A stretch of DNA of 59,109 nucleotides from an uncultured Clostridia bacterium (GTDB lineage: Bacteria; Bacillota; Clostridia; TANB77; CAG-508). A program made the translations under genes and the position numbers. The stretch spans positions 1 to 59,109 of the forward strand of contig CALXAB010000006.1 of assembly GCA_944386175.1 (NCBI GenBank), written 5' to 3'. Numbering within the stretch: the stretch's first letter is position 1; each line of letters opens with the position of its first letter. A model generated the notes under the pieces. That model was not told the origin of the DNA and searched no databases. It worked only from the letters and a program-made list of their open reading frames with translations. Below are positions 1 to 7,782 of this stretch, in pieces.

Positions 1-2
1 AT

Positions 3-65
3 TTAGAGAATAAAATGAATGATGATGTATTTATAAAGAACATATTTAATAAACTTTTTGTATAA
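3..65 (+). CDS. C-terminal tail of a gene entering from the left
   Basis: An open frame runs from the window edge to a TAA at 63-65, giving about 20 codons ending in KLFV. It is followed at once by a hairpin terminator, which is the only support for a real gene. The product cannot be identified, and a chance frame is possible. Confidence 0.3.
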   Translation, partial: LENKMNDDVFIKNIFNKLFV

Positions 66-79
66 ATTACAATTTGAAA

Positions 80-105
80 AAGAGGCTTGTCCTCTTATTT
101 TTTTG
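80..105. terminator. Bidirectional hairpin terminator
   Basis: AAGAGG (80-85) pairs with CCTCTT (91-96) around a 5-base loop. A T run follows on the plus strand and an A run precedes it, so it can end both the rightward gene from the left edge and the leftward HTH gene whose stop lies inside it. Confidence 0.6.
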
Positions 106-346
106 GCCTCTCATAGTGCATAATATCTTTTAGATCACACCCAAGAACAAAACAAAATTTAGACAAAACCTCTTTATCATATCTTTCAACAGTACCTTCA
201 TAATATCTTCTAACTACTTTATGATGCAAACCAGTTATTTTGACTATTTTACTGATTGTTATTTTCTTTTTATCCATTACAGTTTTTAAATCAAAAACGA
301 TTTTTCCATAATCTTTATATAAGAAAATGCTATTATCTTCCAACAT
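95..346 (-). CDS. Small Cro/C1-type HTH regulator
   Basis: An 83-residue protein with a Xre-like helix-turn-helix: ITISKIVKITGLHHKVVRRYYEG around residues 28-50, then a C-terminal helix (LSKFCFVLGCDLKDIMHY) typical of the HTH_26 type. I start it at the ATG at 346 because GGGTGAG lies just upstream; the longer frame begins nine codons earlier without a ribosome site. It is one of two adjacent small repressors near the left of this ICE segment and probably controls an element promoter. Its target cannot be seen. Confidence 0.75.
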   Translation of the reverse strand: MLEDNSIFLYKDYGKIVFDLKTVMDKKKITISKIVKITGLHHKVVRRYYEGTVERYDKEVLSKFCFVLGCDLKDIMHYERPKK

Positions 347-484
347 TTTACTCACCCTATACCATACTAACAAAGGTACGGAACATTTAACAGTTGTTTA
401 TTTACACCCGTTTATATGTTCAAAATATTAAATGTATGATATACTTTATTTGCTTACTATAAGAAAATAAGAGATAAGTACCAG

Positions 485-760
485 TTATCTCTTACGTTTA
501 GGTATTCGCCTTTTACTCACGGTCAAACTATTTGATAGTAGTTCGTGTGGCTCAATTTTAAAAATATTAGCAAGATGGTCAATATAATCTATTGATATGT
601 TTCTTTTAGCATTTTCCATTTCAGAAACATATCCAGGGCTTGTCCCTAATAATTCAGCAAAATATTCTTGTGACCAATTATTTTTGACTCTATAATACAC
701 AATATTATTTGCTAATATTTGTCTTGCTTTTGTTGAAATTTTTGCCACCCCCTTGACCAT
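485..760 (-). CDS. Xre-family HTH regulator
   Basis: A 91-residue protein with a complete HTH_3 domain: NWSQEYFAELLGTSPGYVSEMENAKRN is preceded by an N-terminal helix and followed by IDYIDHLANIFKIEPHELL. The C-terminus is basic (SKRRIPKRKR). It lies divergent to the plus-strand genes that begin at 879, so the shared intergenic region (761-878) probably holds its operator. This arrangement is typical of ICE immunity or maintenance regulators; the target is an inference. Confidence 0.85.
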   Translation of the reverse strand: MVKGVAKISTKARQILANNIVYYRVKNNWSQEYFAELLGTSPGYVSEMENAKRNISIDYIDHLANIFKIEPHELLSNSLTVSKRRIPKRKR

Positions 761-878
761 AACTTTATACTATTGTATTATGTTTGAAAGTTTTATAACA
801 TACCACAATAACGGAAGTTATAAGATGAATATAGACTTATAGTAAGCATTTTACTTTATTAGATTGGAGGTGGTAGTG

Positions 879-1491
879 ATGTATTATTTGATTTATGTAT
901 TACTCTTTATTATTGCAATTTTAGTAGTTTTTATACTCAAACAAAATAAAAAATATGATAATGACATTTTAGATAGAAATAAACAAATTTCACTTGCAAT
1001 AGGCCAGTGTAATTACTATATGGAAGAATGCAAAAATTTAAGAGAAATTATTGAGGTAAATAAAAGTCTTTTAGATGATTTAATACCTGAACCTAAAATA
1101 GAATTAGAAAAAGAACCAATATATGCTGGTAAAAAGGCTCTAATTGGTGATTATTATAAATATTCATACAACAATACAAAAATGGTATTAGAAAGTTTAG
1201 GTTTTGATGTTACTGTTGCTTTAAGTGGTAAAGAAGTAGTAAAAAGAGTTAAAGATGGCGAAAAATACGATATTATTTTTACTAATAATATTTATAGAAA
1301 TGGTACAGGTCAAGAATGTTTAGAAGAATTAAAACAAATAGAAGGATTTAATATACCTGTTGTTATACATACTCTTACAGAAAATAGAAGAGATTATTTT
1401 GTTAATAAAATACGGATTTGATGATTATATTGTTAAACCTGTTACAAAAGAAAATGTAAAACCGGTTTTAAAAAGATTATTAAAAAAATAG
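879..1491 (+). CDS. Membrane-anchored pseudo-receiver protein (CGG +1 shift)
   Basis: A 203-residue protein if the in-frame CGG at 1413-1415 is read as a +1 shift. It has an N-terminal membrane segment (about residues 2-23), a short coiled linker, and a response-regulator receiver fold from about residue 85. The usual phospho-acceptor Asp appears replaced by Asn in IIFTNNIY, so it may not be phosphorylated. The zero frame ends two codons after CGG. The +1 frame restores GFDDYIVKPV, the receiver C-terminus with its conserved Lys-Pro. I chose the ATG at 879 because GGAGG lies 8 bases upstream; the earlier TTG has no site. Confidence 0.75.
1413..1415 (+). other. In-frame CGG, +1 shift site 1
   Basis: Codon 179 of the receiver gene, context ATA CGG A. 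Skipping the C gives Ile-Gly-Phe-Asp-Asp; the zero frame reads CGG ATT TGA. Confidence 0.85.
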
Positions 1492-1512
1492 ATATTGAAA
1501 GGAAGATTATTT

Positions 1513-1863
1513 ATGACACCTAAAATATATAATATTTTATATCTTAATAATGGTAAAATACATAAAACACAATGTTCTAGTCTTTCTCTCCATCAATATA
1601 TTGATAGACTTTTAAATGATGGAGCAATATCAATATATATGATGGAAAAATTTTATGAAAAAGAAATAGATATTGATAAACAAGAGAAAAAACAATATTA
1701 TAATTCAAAATATAATCTATTTTACAGACAATATAAAAGAAATAAGATAACTTTGCAAGAGTTCGAAAATATAAAAAATACACTAAAAAAATTAAAAAAG
1801 GAATGTGCTACAAAAAATGATTTTAAAACACAATTTGAAAAACTTATGAAAGATAAAAGTTAA
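1513..1863 (+). CDS. Hypothetical ICE protein, 116 residues
   Basis: Not recognised. A lysine-rich, largely helical cytoplasmic protein whose C-terminal half (NKITLQEFENIKNTLKKLKK) looks like a coiled coil. A frame from a TTG at 1495 also exists, but GAAAGGAAG sits just ahead of the ATG at 1513. It starts 21 bases after the receiver-like gene and is probably cotranscribed with it. Confidence 0.6.
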   Translation: MTPKIYNILYLNNGKIHKTQCSSLSLHQYIDRLLNDGAISIYMMEKFYEKEIDIDKQEKKQYYNSKYNLFYRQYKRNKITLQEFENIKNTLKKLKKECATKNDFKTQFEKLMKDKS

Positions 1864-1888
1864 AGCAGATACTTTTTTGTACCTGCTT
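1863..1888 (+). terminator. Hairpin after the 116-residue gene
   Basis: A ten-base stem (AAGCAGATAC with GTACCTGCTT, one mismatch) overlaps the stop codon. The T tail is poor, so termination may be weak. Confidence 0.4.
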
Positions 1889-1966
1889 AAATTTAGTAAA
1901 CAAAAATAATATAAATATATGAAATCATATTATTTTTAATTATAATATCATTAAAGCATTGAAAAA

Positions 1967-2461
1967 TCAACATTTTTTCTTTTTTTGTATTATTTTTAAA
2001 CTTGGATAAATGCAGTATACAAAAGGTGTGGAACAAATAATATTATCAAAACAAGTTTCATCTTCAAACAATAAAATAAATTTGTCTGCTTCAGGAATGG
2101 TAGGAGCATTGTTTTTCAATAGTTTTAATACTCCTTGCTCATCTTTTTTATTAGTAACTATTATATTATACAGTATATTGTCCTTTGTTAGAAATGTTAT
2201 ATAAACTGGATCATATCTCTTATAATATTCTTTTAATCTTTTTTTATACCTACATAAAACGTCCAAAGCATATATCATTTTCATATCAATATTTGCTTTA
2301 TGATATACAAAAATATCACCTTTTCTATTCACAAAATTTCCTTGTAAAATATCCTTAAAATTATCATTTGGCTTATTATATAGTATTTGTAATTGCTTTA
2401 AAGTACAACAACCAAAATCTTGAACAAAATTTATTATTTTTCTTTTTTCATCTTCTAACAT
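1967..2461 (-). CDS. Conserved-looking ICE protein, possibly DUF5697-like
   Basis: A 164-residue soluble protein. The N-terminal 40 residues (EDEKRKIINFVQDFGCCTLK) resemble a winged-helix segment: a helix, Cys-Cys, then LKQLQILYNK. The rest alternates beta and alpha (VYITFLTKDNILYNIIVTNK, then FILLFEDETCFDNIICSTPF). It resembles small DUF5697-type proteins of Firmicute conjugative elements, but I recall that only loosely. AGGAGG lies 10 bases ahead of the ATG. Function unknown. Confidence 0.65.
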   Translation of the reverse strand: MLEDEKRKIINFVQDFGCCTLKQLQILYNKPNDNFKDILQGNFVNRKGDIFVYHKANIDMKMIYALDVLCRYKKRLKEYYKRYDPVYITFLTKDNILYNIIVTNKKDEQGVLKLLKNNAPTIPEADKFILLFEDETCFDNIICSTPFVYCIYPSLKIIQKKKKC

Positions 2462-2561
2462 AATAAAAACCTCCTAAAAAATTTTAAAAGTATTGATTTT
2501 TTTGAAATTTAGCATATAATATCTATGAAAGGTACTAATAACGTGGATTTTAAAATTGAAT

Positions 2562-2590
2562 TTGACAAATTTTAAATTATGTGTTATTAT
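2562..2590 (+). promoter_or_regulatory. Strong sigma-A-type promoter for a small RNA
   Basis: TTGACA at 2562-2567, a 17-base spacer, and TATTAT at 2585-2590. No coding frame follows before a terminator at 2641-2673, so the transcript should be a short RNA starting near 2597. Confidence 0.7.
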
Positions 2591-2596
2591 TTAAGT

Positions 2597-2673
2597 ACAA
2601 AATAAATGTGTTTGAAAGTCGCTAAGATTCAAGCATAGTCGTATGTGTATCGCAACTGCACATACTTTTTTTT
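2597..2673 (+). ncRNA. Candidate antisense small RNA (about 77 nt)
   Basis: Bounded by the promoter at 2562-2590 and a terminator (GTATGTG 2641-2647, CACATAC 2659-2665, then eight T). Bases 2619-2633 (TCGCTAAGATTCAAG) are identical to plus-strand 2848-2862, so this RNA is perfectly complementary over 15 bases to the minus-strand mRNA of the 42-codon gene at 2733-2861, across its proposed UUG start codon. It is encoded downstream of and convergent with its likely target. The start is estimated from promoter spacing; regulation is an inference. Confidence 0.6.
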
Positions 2674-2677
2674 ATGC

Positions 2678-2709
2678 AAAAAAACAGAGCAGGCGCAACT
2701 CCTACTCTG
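2678..2709 (-). terminator. Terminator of the 42-codon gene
   Basis: On the minus strand CAGAGTAGG pairs with CCTGCTCTG, followed by seven T. It lies back to back with the small RNA terminator, so the two convergent transcripts end within a few bases of each other. Confidence 0.75.
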
Positions 2710-2732
2710 CCGACTATTATGTATTGCTCACA

Positions 2733-2861
2733 TTAGTCTTTGTTTGTCTTTTCATCTTGCATTTGTTGAGGTTGTTTCTGATTTTGTTGTAACATAAAGT
2801 TTTTTTCTTTTTCAGCAATAACCATATCAACTAAATGAAGAATCACATCGCTAAGATTCAA
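2733..2861 (-). CDS. Small 42-residue acidic/glutamine-rich protein
   Basis: Reads MNLSDVILHLVDMVIAEKEK and continues with a Gln/Lys-rich tail ending DEKTNKD. It begins at a TTG at 2859-2861, with AAAGGGGG about 9 bases upstream. A TATAAT box on the minus strand (2922-2927) would give a leader of about 55 bases. It is amphipathic rather than a membrane toxin. It has its own terminator, and its start codon is complementary to the neighbouring small RNA, which suggests tight translational control. Protein family not recognised. Confidence 0.55.
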   Translation of the reverse strand: MNLSDVILHLVDMVIAEKEKNFMLQQNQKQPQQMQDEKTNKD

Positions 2862-2921
2862 GACACTAGCCCCCTTTCCGCCTTTTAGAAAAAGACTGGC
2901 CTTTTCAAGCGAAAGGTTGCT

Positions 2922-2927
2922 ATTATA
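2922..2927 (-). promoter_or_regulatory. -10 box for the 42-codon gene
   Basis: TATAAT on the minus strand. No good -35 hexamer at 17 bases, so this is a partial call. Confidence 0.35.
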
Positions 2928-2971
2928 TTACAATAATTTACAACAAAAAACAAGCGAACATCAAAGGAATT

Positions 2972-3769
2972 TTAAATTATTCTCATTAAATACCCATAAA
3001 TATATTTCTTATTTTCCTTTATTTCAGTTACTTTTATCAACACTTTATCAGCAAAATGTGGAAAACTATTAAATCTTGCAGGAACTCTTGTTAAAACAGT
3101 TACTTGTAGGTTGTCTAATTGTACTATGATACCAGAGTTGTTTTTAGGAAATGCAATTACTGTACCTATATATTCACCATTTATAGTGATATATTTTCTA
3201 ATATTATCAAATGGGTTTTCCTCAAATTCCTTTGCTGATAATTCATATATATTATTTTGTAAATCTATTTTTTTAATTTTAACTTTTAAATATTCTCCAA
3301 CTTTATATACATCTTTACAATTAACAATATATGTGTGTTTTAATTCTGAGGCTTTTATAATAACTTCTTTACCATACATATCAACCACAATGTGCTTTAC
3401 ACCAATTCCAACTATACGAACTTTTATTGTATCATTGACCTTTAAATTTGGTAATTCTATTTGTGAGCGTAGTTCCATTGCATCTTTTCTACTGCCTATT
3501 GCTATATTTGCAACCTCATCATATTCTAGTATTATAAAGTCAATTTCTGCTCCTATCATTCCACGAATTATAGATTTATTTTGTTTGTCTACTCTTAAAT
3601 GTGTTATAGGTATTAGAACTTTTACATCTCCGTACCACAAAATAGCACATGGAATATATTTATTTTTTAGTTTGTAATATTCATCTTCTATTCCTGTGAT
3701 TATTCCAGTAAGGATTCTTTTTTCTTCTTTACTTCTTAAAATTTCTTTTATATATAGATTTTCCAACAT
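2972..3769 (-). CDS. S1-domain RNA-binding-like protein of the ICE
   Basis: A 265-residue protein built from OB-fold repeats. The segment around residues 105-180 has the S1 pattern (VNDTIKVRIVGIGVKHIVVD, then VGEYLKVKIKKIDLQNNIYE). Flanking stretches at about 20-80 and 200-262 resemble further S1-like barrels. Genes of this type recur as cargo in Firmicute conjugative elements. Binding to RNA is expected from the fold; the target is unknown. AGGTGGTGA precedes the ATG. It carries an out-of-frame CGG (TAC GGA) without disturbance. Confidence 0.75.
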   Translation of the reverse strand: MLENLYIKEILRSKEEKRILTGIITGIEDEYYKLKNKYIPCAILWYGDVKVLIPITHLRVDKQNKSIIRGMIGAEIDFIILEYDEVANIAIGSRKDAMELRSQIELPNLKVNDTIKVRIVGIGVKHIVVDMYGKEVIIKASELKHTYIVNCKDVYKVGEYLKVKIKKIDLQNNIYELSAKEFEENPFDNIRKYITINGEYIGTVIAFPKNNSGIIVQLDNLQVTVLTRVPARFNSFPHFADKVLIKVTEIKENKKYIYGYLMRII

Positions 3770-3783
3770 TTCACCACCTAACT

Positions 3784-3813
3784 AAAAAAGCACCTACCAT
3801 TTAAGGTAAATGC
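3784..3813 (-). terminator. Terminator of the DUF4362-like gene
   Basis: On the minus strand GCATTTACC pairs with GGTAGGTGC, followed by T6. Almost identical to the hairpin at 6344-6373. Confidence 0.75.
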
Positions 3814-3825
3814 TCAATATTTATA

Positions 3826-5307
3826 TTACTCAATCGTAAATTCAACTGCTAAATATATATCACCATTATCATAGAGTTCTTTTACTATTCTATATTCTCC
3901 TGGTTCAAGTTCTCCATATAGTTTAGACCAATCTGTATTCATTTCTAACTGATGATTTTCTCCTATTTTATATGCTATATCAGTAAATACATAATTATCA
4001 TCAATAGGTTTTAATTCTTCCCAAAATCCATTTGTTTTTTTATCTATTCTAAACCATTCTCCATAAGTATTTTCTTGCTCACTTATGTCTGATATTATAA
4101 TTGTTGCACCTGTTTTAGTTATCGTATCTTTTTTTATAGATAAAGATATTTTTGAATATTTGTCTTGAAGTTCTTTTTCATCTGTATCTTTGTAACTTTT
4201 GTTTTGTATCTGCTCATTATTGATAATATAATTTTGAGAATTATCGTAGTATGGATATCCTATTATTAAATCTTTATTTCCATCTAATTTATTGAGTTTT
4301 AATATTGTATAATCATGATATCTATATTCAATACTTCCACCATCGTTATATGATGCGGTTTCACAAATACCATATTTTTCATCTTCTTTTGCTTGATCTA
4401 AAATACTTTGAACACTTATTATTTTCTGATTTAATGCATCTTCTAATGAATATACCATATCTTGTTCTACGGTAACTGTTACATCTCCTGCTATGGTATA
4501 TAGTCCATAATCTATATTGTCATATTGATTTGTTTTGGCAATTTGTTTTATTCCCATATCTTTTCTTCCATGATATGTTAAATCATATGTTTTTTCATAT
4601 AAAGAACTATCTAAATTGTATTCAAATATCACTGGTATTTCAAGTAAATCAAATTTAAAATAATCCGTATTAAATATAACTTGTACTGTATTTTCAGTTG
4701 TTTGCCTTTTTATTCCCCAACGGTAAATATCAAATTTTTCTTCTTTATCATTTTTAGTCATCTTATAATATCCATAATATTTTTGGTAATCTTCGGAAGT
4801 CCAATTTCTATCAGGAGCAATAGAATTTACTGTTATATTTTCTGATGAAGTATCATTTTTTATATCATTCTCACCTGGTACATATTCTAATGTAATTGTT
4901 TCTGTATTTCCATTTGAAATATTATTTACTTGCAAAGTTGAAGGCTCTTTGTTATCTGCGTTTTTTAGAAATGTATCTAATAAATTTTCATTTTGTATTT
5001 TCCCATCTTCAATAATTATAATATCATTATTAGTATCATTATTAACTTCATCATAATTAAAAATTGCTCTGGCTATTGTTTTTCCAAAGGCAGACATATC
5101 TATTTTTTCAATATTATTGGTATCTTTATAATATTTTACATTTACATTATAACCTAGTCCATGATAATTTTCTGTATCAGACTTTGTCGCAAAGACAGGC
5201 AATTTACCATTTGAAACATTACTATAATCAACAAAAAATATAATTCCATATATCACTAATAATAAAACAATTACTATTCCTATAATAATAAAAATTTTCT
5301 TTTTCAT
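3826..5307 (-). CDS. Membrane-anchored protein with DUF4362-like and bacterial Ig-like domains
   Basis: A 493-residue protein with one N-terminal membrane segment (about residues 5-27) and an extracytoplasmic remainder. The start of the mature part (ENYHGLGYNVNVKYY) and the segment IIIIEDGKIQNENLLDTFLK resemble DUF4362-type lipoproteins. The last 110 residues (TGATIIISDI, NTYGEWFRIDKK, DWSKLYGELEPGEYRIVKEL) match the Ig-like domain often found in such proteins. There is no lipobox cysteine. It lies downstream of the membrane-tethered sigma factor and is probably its target or sensory partner. Family names are from memory. Confidence 0.75.
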   Translation of the reverse strand: MKKKIFIIIGIVIVLLLVIYGIIFFVDYSNVSNGKLPVFATKSDTENYHGLGYNVNVKYYKDTNNIEKIDMSAFGKTIARAIFNYDEVNNDTNNDIIIIEDGKIQNENLLDTFLKNADNKEPSTLQVNNISNGNTETITLEYVPGENDIKNDTSSENITVNSIAPDRNWTSEDYQKYYGYYKMTKNDKEEKFDIYRWGIKRQTTENTVQVIFNTDYFKFDLLEIPVIFEYNLDSSLYEKTYDLTYHGRKDMGIKQIAKTNQYDNIDYGLYTIAGDVTVTVEQDMVYSLEDALNQKIISVQSILDQAKEDEKYGICETASYNDGGSIEYRYHDYTILKLNKLDGNKDLIIGYPYYDNSQNYIINNEQIQNKSYKDTDEKELQDKYSKISLSIKKDTITKTGATIIISDISEQENTYGEWFRIDKKTNGFWEELKPIDDNYVFTDIAYKIGENHQLEMNTDWSKLYGELEPGEYRIVKELYDNGDIYLAVEFTIE

Positions 5308-5330
5308 TCATACCACCTTTTACCTTTCTA

Positions 5331-6275
5331 TTATTTAGACAATTTTTTTAGGTGTTTTAGTTGGTATTTTATGAAAAAATATAAAGATATTACTAAAAAT
5401 ATAATTGATATACCTAAAAAACTATATCCTATATATTGATTATAATTATTGCTTGGTTGTTCTTCGTAAATGGTATTTTCTTGTGTTGTGGTATTCGTAT
5501 CTTGTGTTATGTTGGTAGTTGTATTTGTTGTATTTATGTCTTGTCTAATACTTTCTTCTTGTGTAGTTTCACTATTATAACTTTCTGATTTATCTTGAAA
5601 AGTATTCTCATCTAATATAGTGGAATCTGTTACATCTTCTTGCACTTGTGTATTTTGTTCTATACTTTCTTGTTCAGTAATATTTTCACTTTTTTTGTTT
5701 GATAATAATGTTTTTAGTCCTATTCCAAAAGATACTATAAACATTGCCATGTTTCCTAAAATTACTTTTAGAGAATATATACTTTTATAGTATCTCCATT
5801 TTACTGTTCCAACAGGCTCTTTTAGTAATTTTGCTATTTCTTCAAATGAGAAATTAGATAATATTTTTAGTGATATAATTTCTTTTTCTTTATCAGTTAA
5901 TTTGCTTATTAATTTGTTAAATTCTATATTATCAATTACTTTATTTAGTTCATTATTATCATCTGATATTTCATATATTTTGTCTATTGGAATATCATTT
6001 TTCTTCTTTTTTAAAAGATTAATTGTTTCATTTTTCGTAGTTGAATAAAGCCATGAAGCATAGTTACTGGTTGGTAATTTGGAATTGTCCATTTCATATA
6101 TTTTAGCAAATATCATCTGCATAATATCTTCGCTATCTTCTTTATTTTTAGATATAGTAAAGGCTATGCCATAAACTACTTTTTTGTATTTGCTATATAA
6201 TTCTTCAATTCCTTGTATTTTATTTTGTTTCATATCAAGAAAAATTTTTTCTAATTCTCTATCATCTATTTTCAA
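5331..6275 (-). CDS. ECF-type sigma factor fused to a two-helix membrane domain
   Basis: A 314-residue protein from the TTG at 6275, chosen because AAAGGA lies 9 bases upstream; the open frame extends 14 codons further. Residues about 10-75 form sigma region 2 (YGIAFTISKNKEDSEDIMQM) and about 115-165 form region 4 (KLTDKEKEIISLKILSNFSF, EPVGTVKWRYYKSIYSLK). A membrane helix follows, then an extracytoplasmic Thr/Gln/Asn-rich linker of about 90 residues and a second helix near the C-terminus. A sigma factor tethered this way would need release, for example by proteolysis, or act at the membrane; that is inference. Confidence 0.85.
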   Translation of the reverse strand: MKIDDRELEKIFLDMKQNKIQGIEELYSKYKKVVYGIAFTISKNKEDSEDIMQMIFAKIYEMDNSKLPTSNYASWLYSTTKNETINLLKKKKNDIPIDKIYEISDDNNELNKVIDNIEFNKLISKLTDKEKEIISLKILSNFSFEEIAKLLKEPVGTVKWRYYKSIYSLKVILGNMAMFIVSFGIGLKTLLSNKKSENITEQESIEQNTQVQEDVTDSTILDENTFQDKSESYNSETTQEESIRQDINTTNTTTNITQDTNTTTQENTIYEEQPSNNYNQYIGYSFLGISIIFLVISLYFFIKYQLKHLKKLSK

Positions 6276-6343
6276 AATACTATTTCCTTTACTTATTATT
6301 TTACAATAATATATCACATTTTTGTAATATAATAAATAGTATT

Positions 6344-6373
6344 AAAAAAGCATCTACCATTTAAGGTAAATGC
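6344..6373 (-). terminator. Terminator between the Asp-box gene and the sigma gene
   Basis: Same stem as at 3784-3813 (GCATTTACC with GGTAGATGC, then T6). It separates the sigma gene from the genes upstream and implies that the sigma gene has its own promoter in 6276-6343. Confidence 0.75.
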
Positions 6374-6382
6374 TCGAATATT

Positions 6383-6916
6383 TTAATTCCAATTCATTCC
6401 GCCATCAGTAGTTTCGTAATAATAAATAGTAGTTCCATCTCTGCCTTTTTGTGAAATAGTTCCTTCATTTTTATTTTCAAAATGAATTTCTACTAATCCA
6501 TCTGAATAAGGTCCTACACCTATGACTACATCATTCCATGTTTTTCCTTTATCATCAGAATATACTATATGAGTAGCATATTGTCCCTTTAAATCCATAA
6601 TAAGTTCATTGCTAAGTCCAAGTTCTTCATAATTTGTATTATTAGTATCAAATTCATAATAAAAAACTATTTTTTTATTATCCATTTGGAATGTACCTTC
6701 TTTATATCTTCCATTATTTATTTCTTTTAGATGTTCTGCCGTATATGAAAAATCTCCTGGAACTTCAATCCAATCTTTTGCATTTAAAGTAATATATAAC
6801 TTATCATCTTCAAATTTATAATCCATATTCTTTTCTTGATTATAATAATAAAATATTATACCTACGACTATTAGTAAAATAATGATTATTAATAATAAAA
6901 TAATTCTTTTTTTCAT
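6383..6916 (-). CDS. Membrane-anchored extracytoplasmic protein with two Asp-box motifs
   Basis: A 177-residue protein starting at the second in-frame ATG, which fits AAGGAATGG better. An N-terminal membrane helix is followed by an extracytoplasmic domain. Two Asp-box-like motifs, SDDKGKTW and TTDGGMNW, are typical of beta-propeller repeats but too few here for a whole propeller. It may be a surface sensor or binding protein of the sigma cluster. Not assigned to a family. Confidence 0.65.
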   Translation of the reverse strand: MKKRIILLLIIIILLIVVGIIFYYYNQEKNMDYKFEDDKLYITLNAKDWIEVPGDFSYTAEHLKEINNGRYKEGTFQMDNKKIVFYYEFDTNNTNYEELGLSNELIMDLKGQYATHIVYSDDKGKTWNDVVIGVGPYSDGLVEIHFENKNEGTISQKGRDGTTIYYYETTDGGMNWN

Positions 6917-6961
6917 AATAAATTCCATTCCTTATTTGTAAATTTTATTCTATTTTGATTA

Positions 6962-7744
6962 TTATTTTTCAATTATTTCTATTGACTCTAATTCTAGTTC
7001 ATTTAATTGCTCTTCTAAATTTTTGTACTGAACTTTTACACTTTTTCCATCTTCTAAATTACCTATTATTTTTGTATTATCAGTAATATATGCCTTTATT
7101 GCAAAAGGAAAATTATAGCTTATATCAGAATGTGTATCATCTTCTAAACTATATTTTAGATATACGTATCCTGATTCTATATAACTTTCTCCGATTGTTA
7201 TAGTAGATGGATATATATTGTTTCCTTTTAATACTTCCAATTTCATATTATTATAATCATTTGATTTTAAAACAATAATTGCATTATCTTTTGTATCAAA
7301 ATCGTTTTCACCACTATACCCTTTTTTATATAATGTACCTGAACAAATTAGTAAATCGCCTTCTTCTATATAATCAGTATCATATTCTTGCAATGTAATA
7401 TAATCTATACATTTTTGCTTTTTATCAGCAATATTTGCTCTAGTATATTCCTCCATTTCAAATCCAAACTCTCCAAAATGTTGGCCATTGAAAGTATAAA
7501 TATATCCATTATGATGTAATTCTACTATTCCTTGAATCACTGTATTTTCAACAGTTTCTGTAATATCGTCTTTTTTAGACAAATCGCTTATTTCATGTCC
7601 TTCCGAATCATAAATAACGGAAGAATTATTTGAGTTTTCTTCTTTTTCTTGCGGTCTTTTAATAAAAAATAGTATTCCTACTATTGCAACAAATATCAAT
7701 AAAATACAAATTAAAATAATAAATAACATTTTTTTCTTGTTCAT
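6962..7744 (-). CDS. Membrane-anchored extracytoplasmic protein, unknown family
   Basis: A 260-residue protein with an N-terminal membrane helix (about residues 6-28), a Glu/Asn/Ser linker, then a beta-rich domain (VIQGIVELHHNGYIYTFNGQ, IEEGDLLICSGTLYKKGYSG). I start it at the ATG at 7744 because GGAGA lies upstream; the first open-frame codon is a TTG without a site. It is the first of three secreted-type proteins grouped with the tethered sigma factor and lies 24 bases after the coupling protein gene. Function unknown. Confidence 0.65.
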   Translation of the reverse strand: MNKKKMLFIILICILLIFVAIVGILFFIKRPQEKEENSNNSSVIYDSEGHEISDLSKKDDITETVENTVIQGIVELHHNGYIYTFNGQHFGEFGFEMEEYTRANIADKKQKCIDYITLQEYDTDYIEEGDLLICSGTLYKKGYSGENDFDTKDNAIIVLKSNDYNNMKLEVLKGNNIYPSTITIGESYIESGYVYLKYSLEDDTHSDISYNFPFAIKAYITDNTKIIGNLEDGKSVKVQYKNLEEQLNELELESIEIIEK

Positions 7745-7782
7745 ATCATATCTCCACAATTTTTTCTAATTATATCATACCA

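Noticed and set aside
2733..2861. Type I toxin-antitoxin toxin
   Set aside because: The peptide has no membrane-spanning hydrophobic stretch, which such toxins normally have. The antisense arrangement is kept as a finding without naming it a toxin.
3111..3677. Plus-strand open frame of 188 codons opposite the S1-like gene
   Set aside because: It is the mirror of a well-supported gene, has no ribosome site and encodes no recognisable protein. The same applies to the long plus-strand frames opposite the deaminase-like, HtrA, ligase, M18 and Tex genes.
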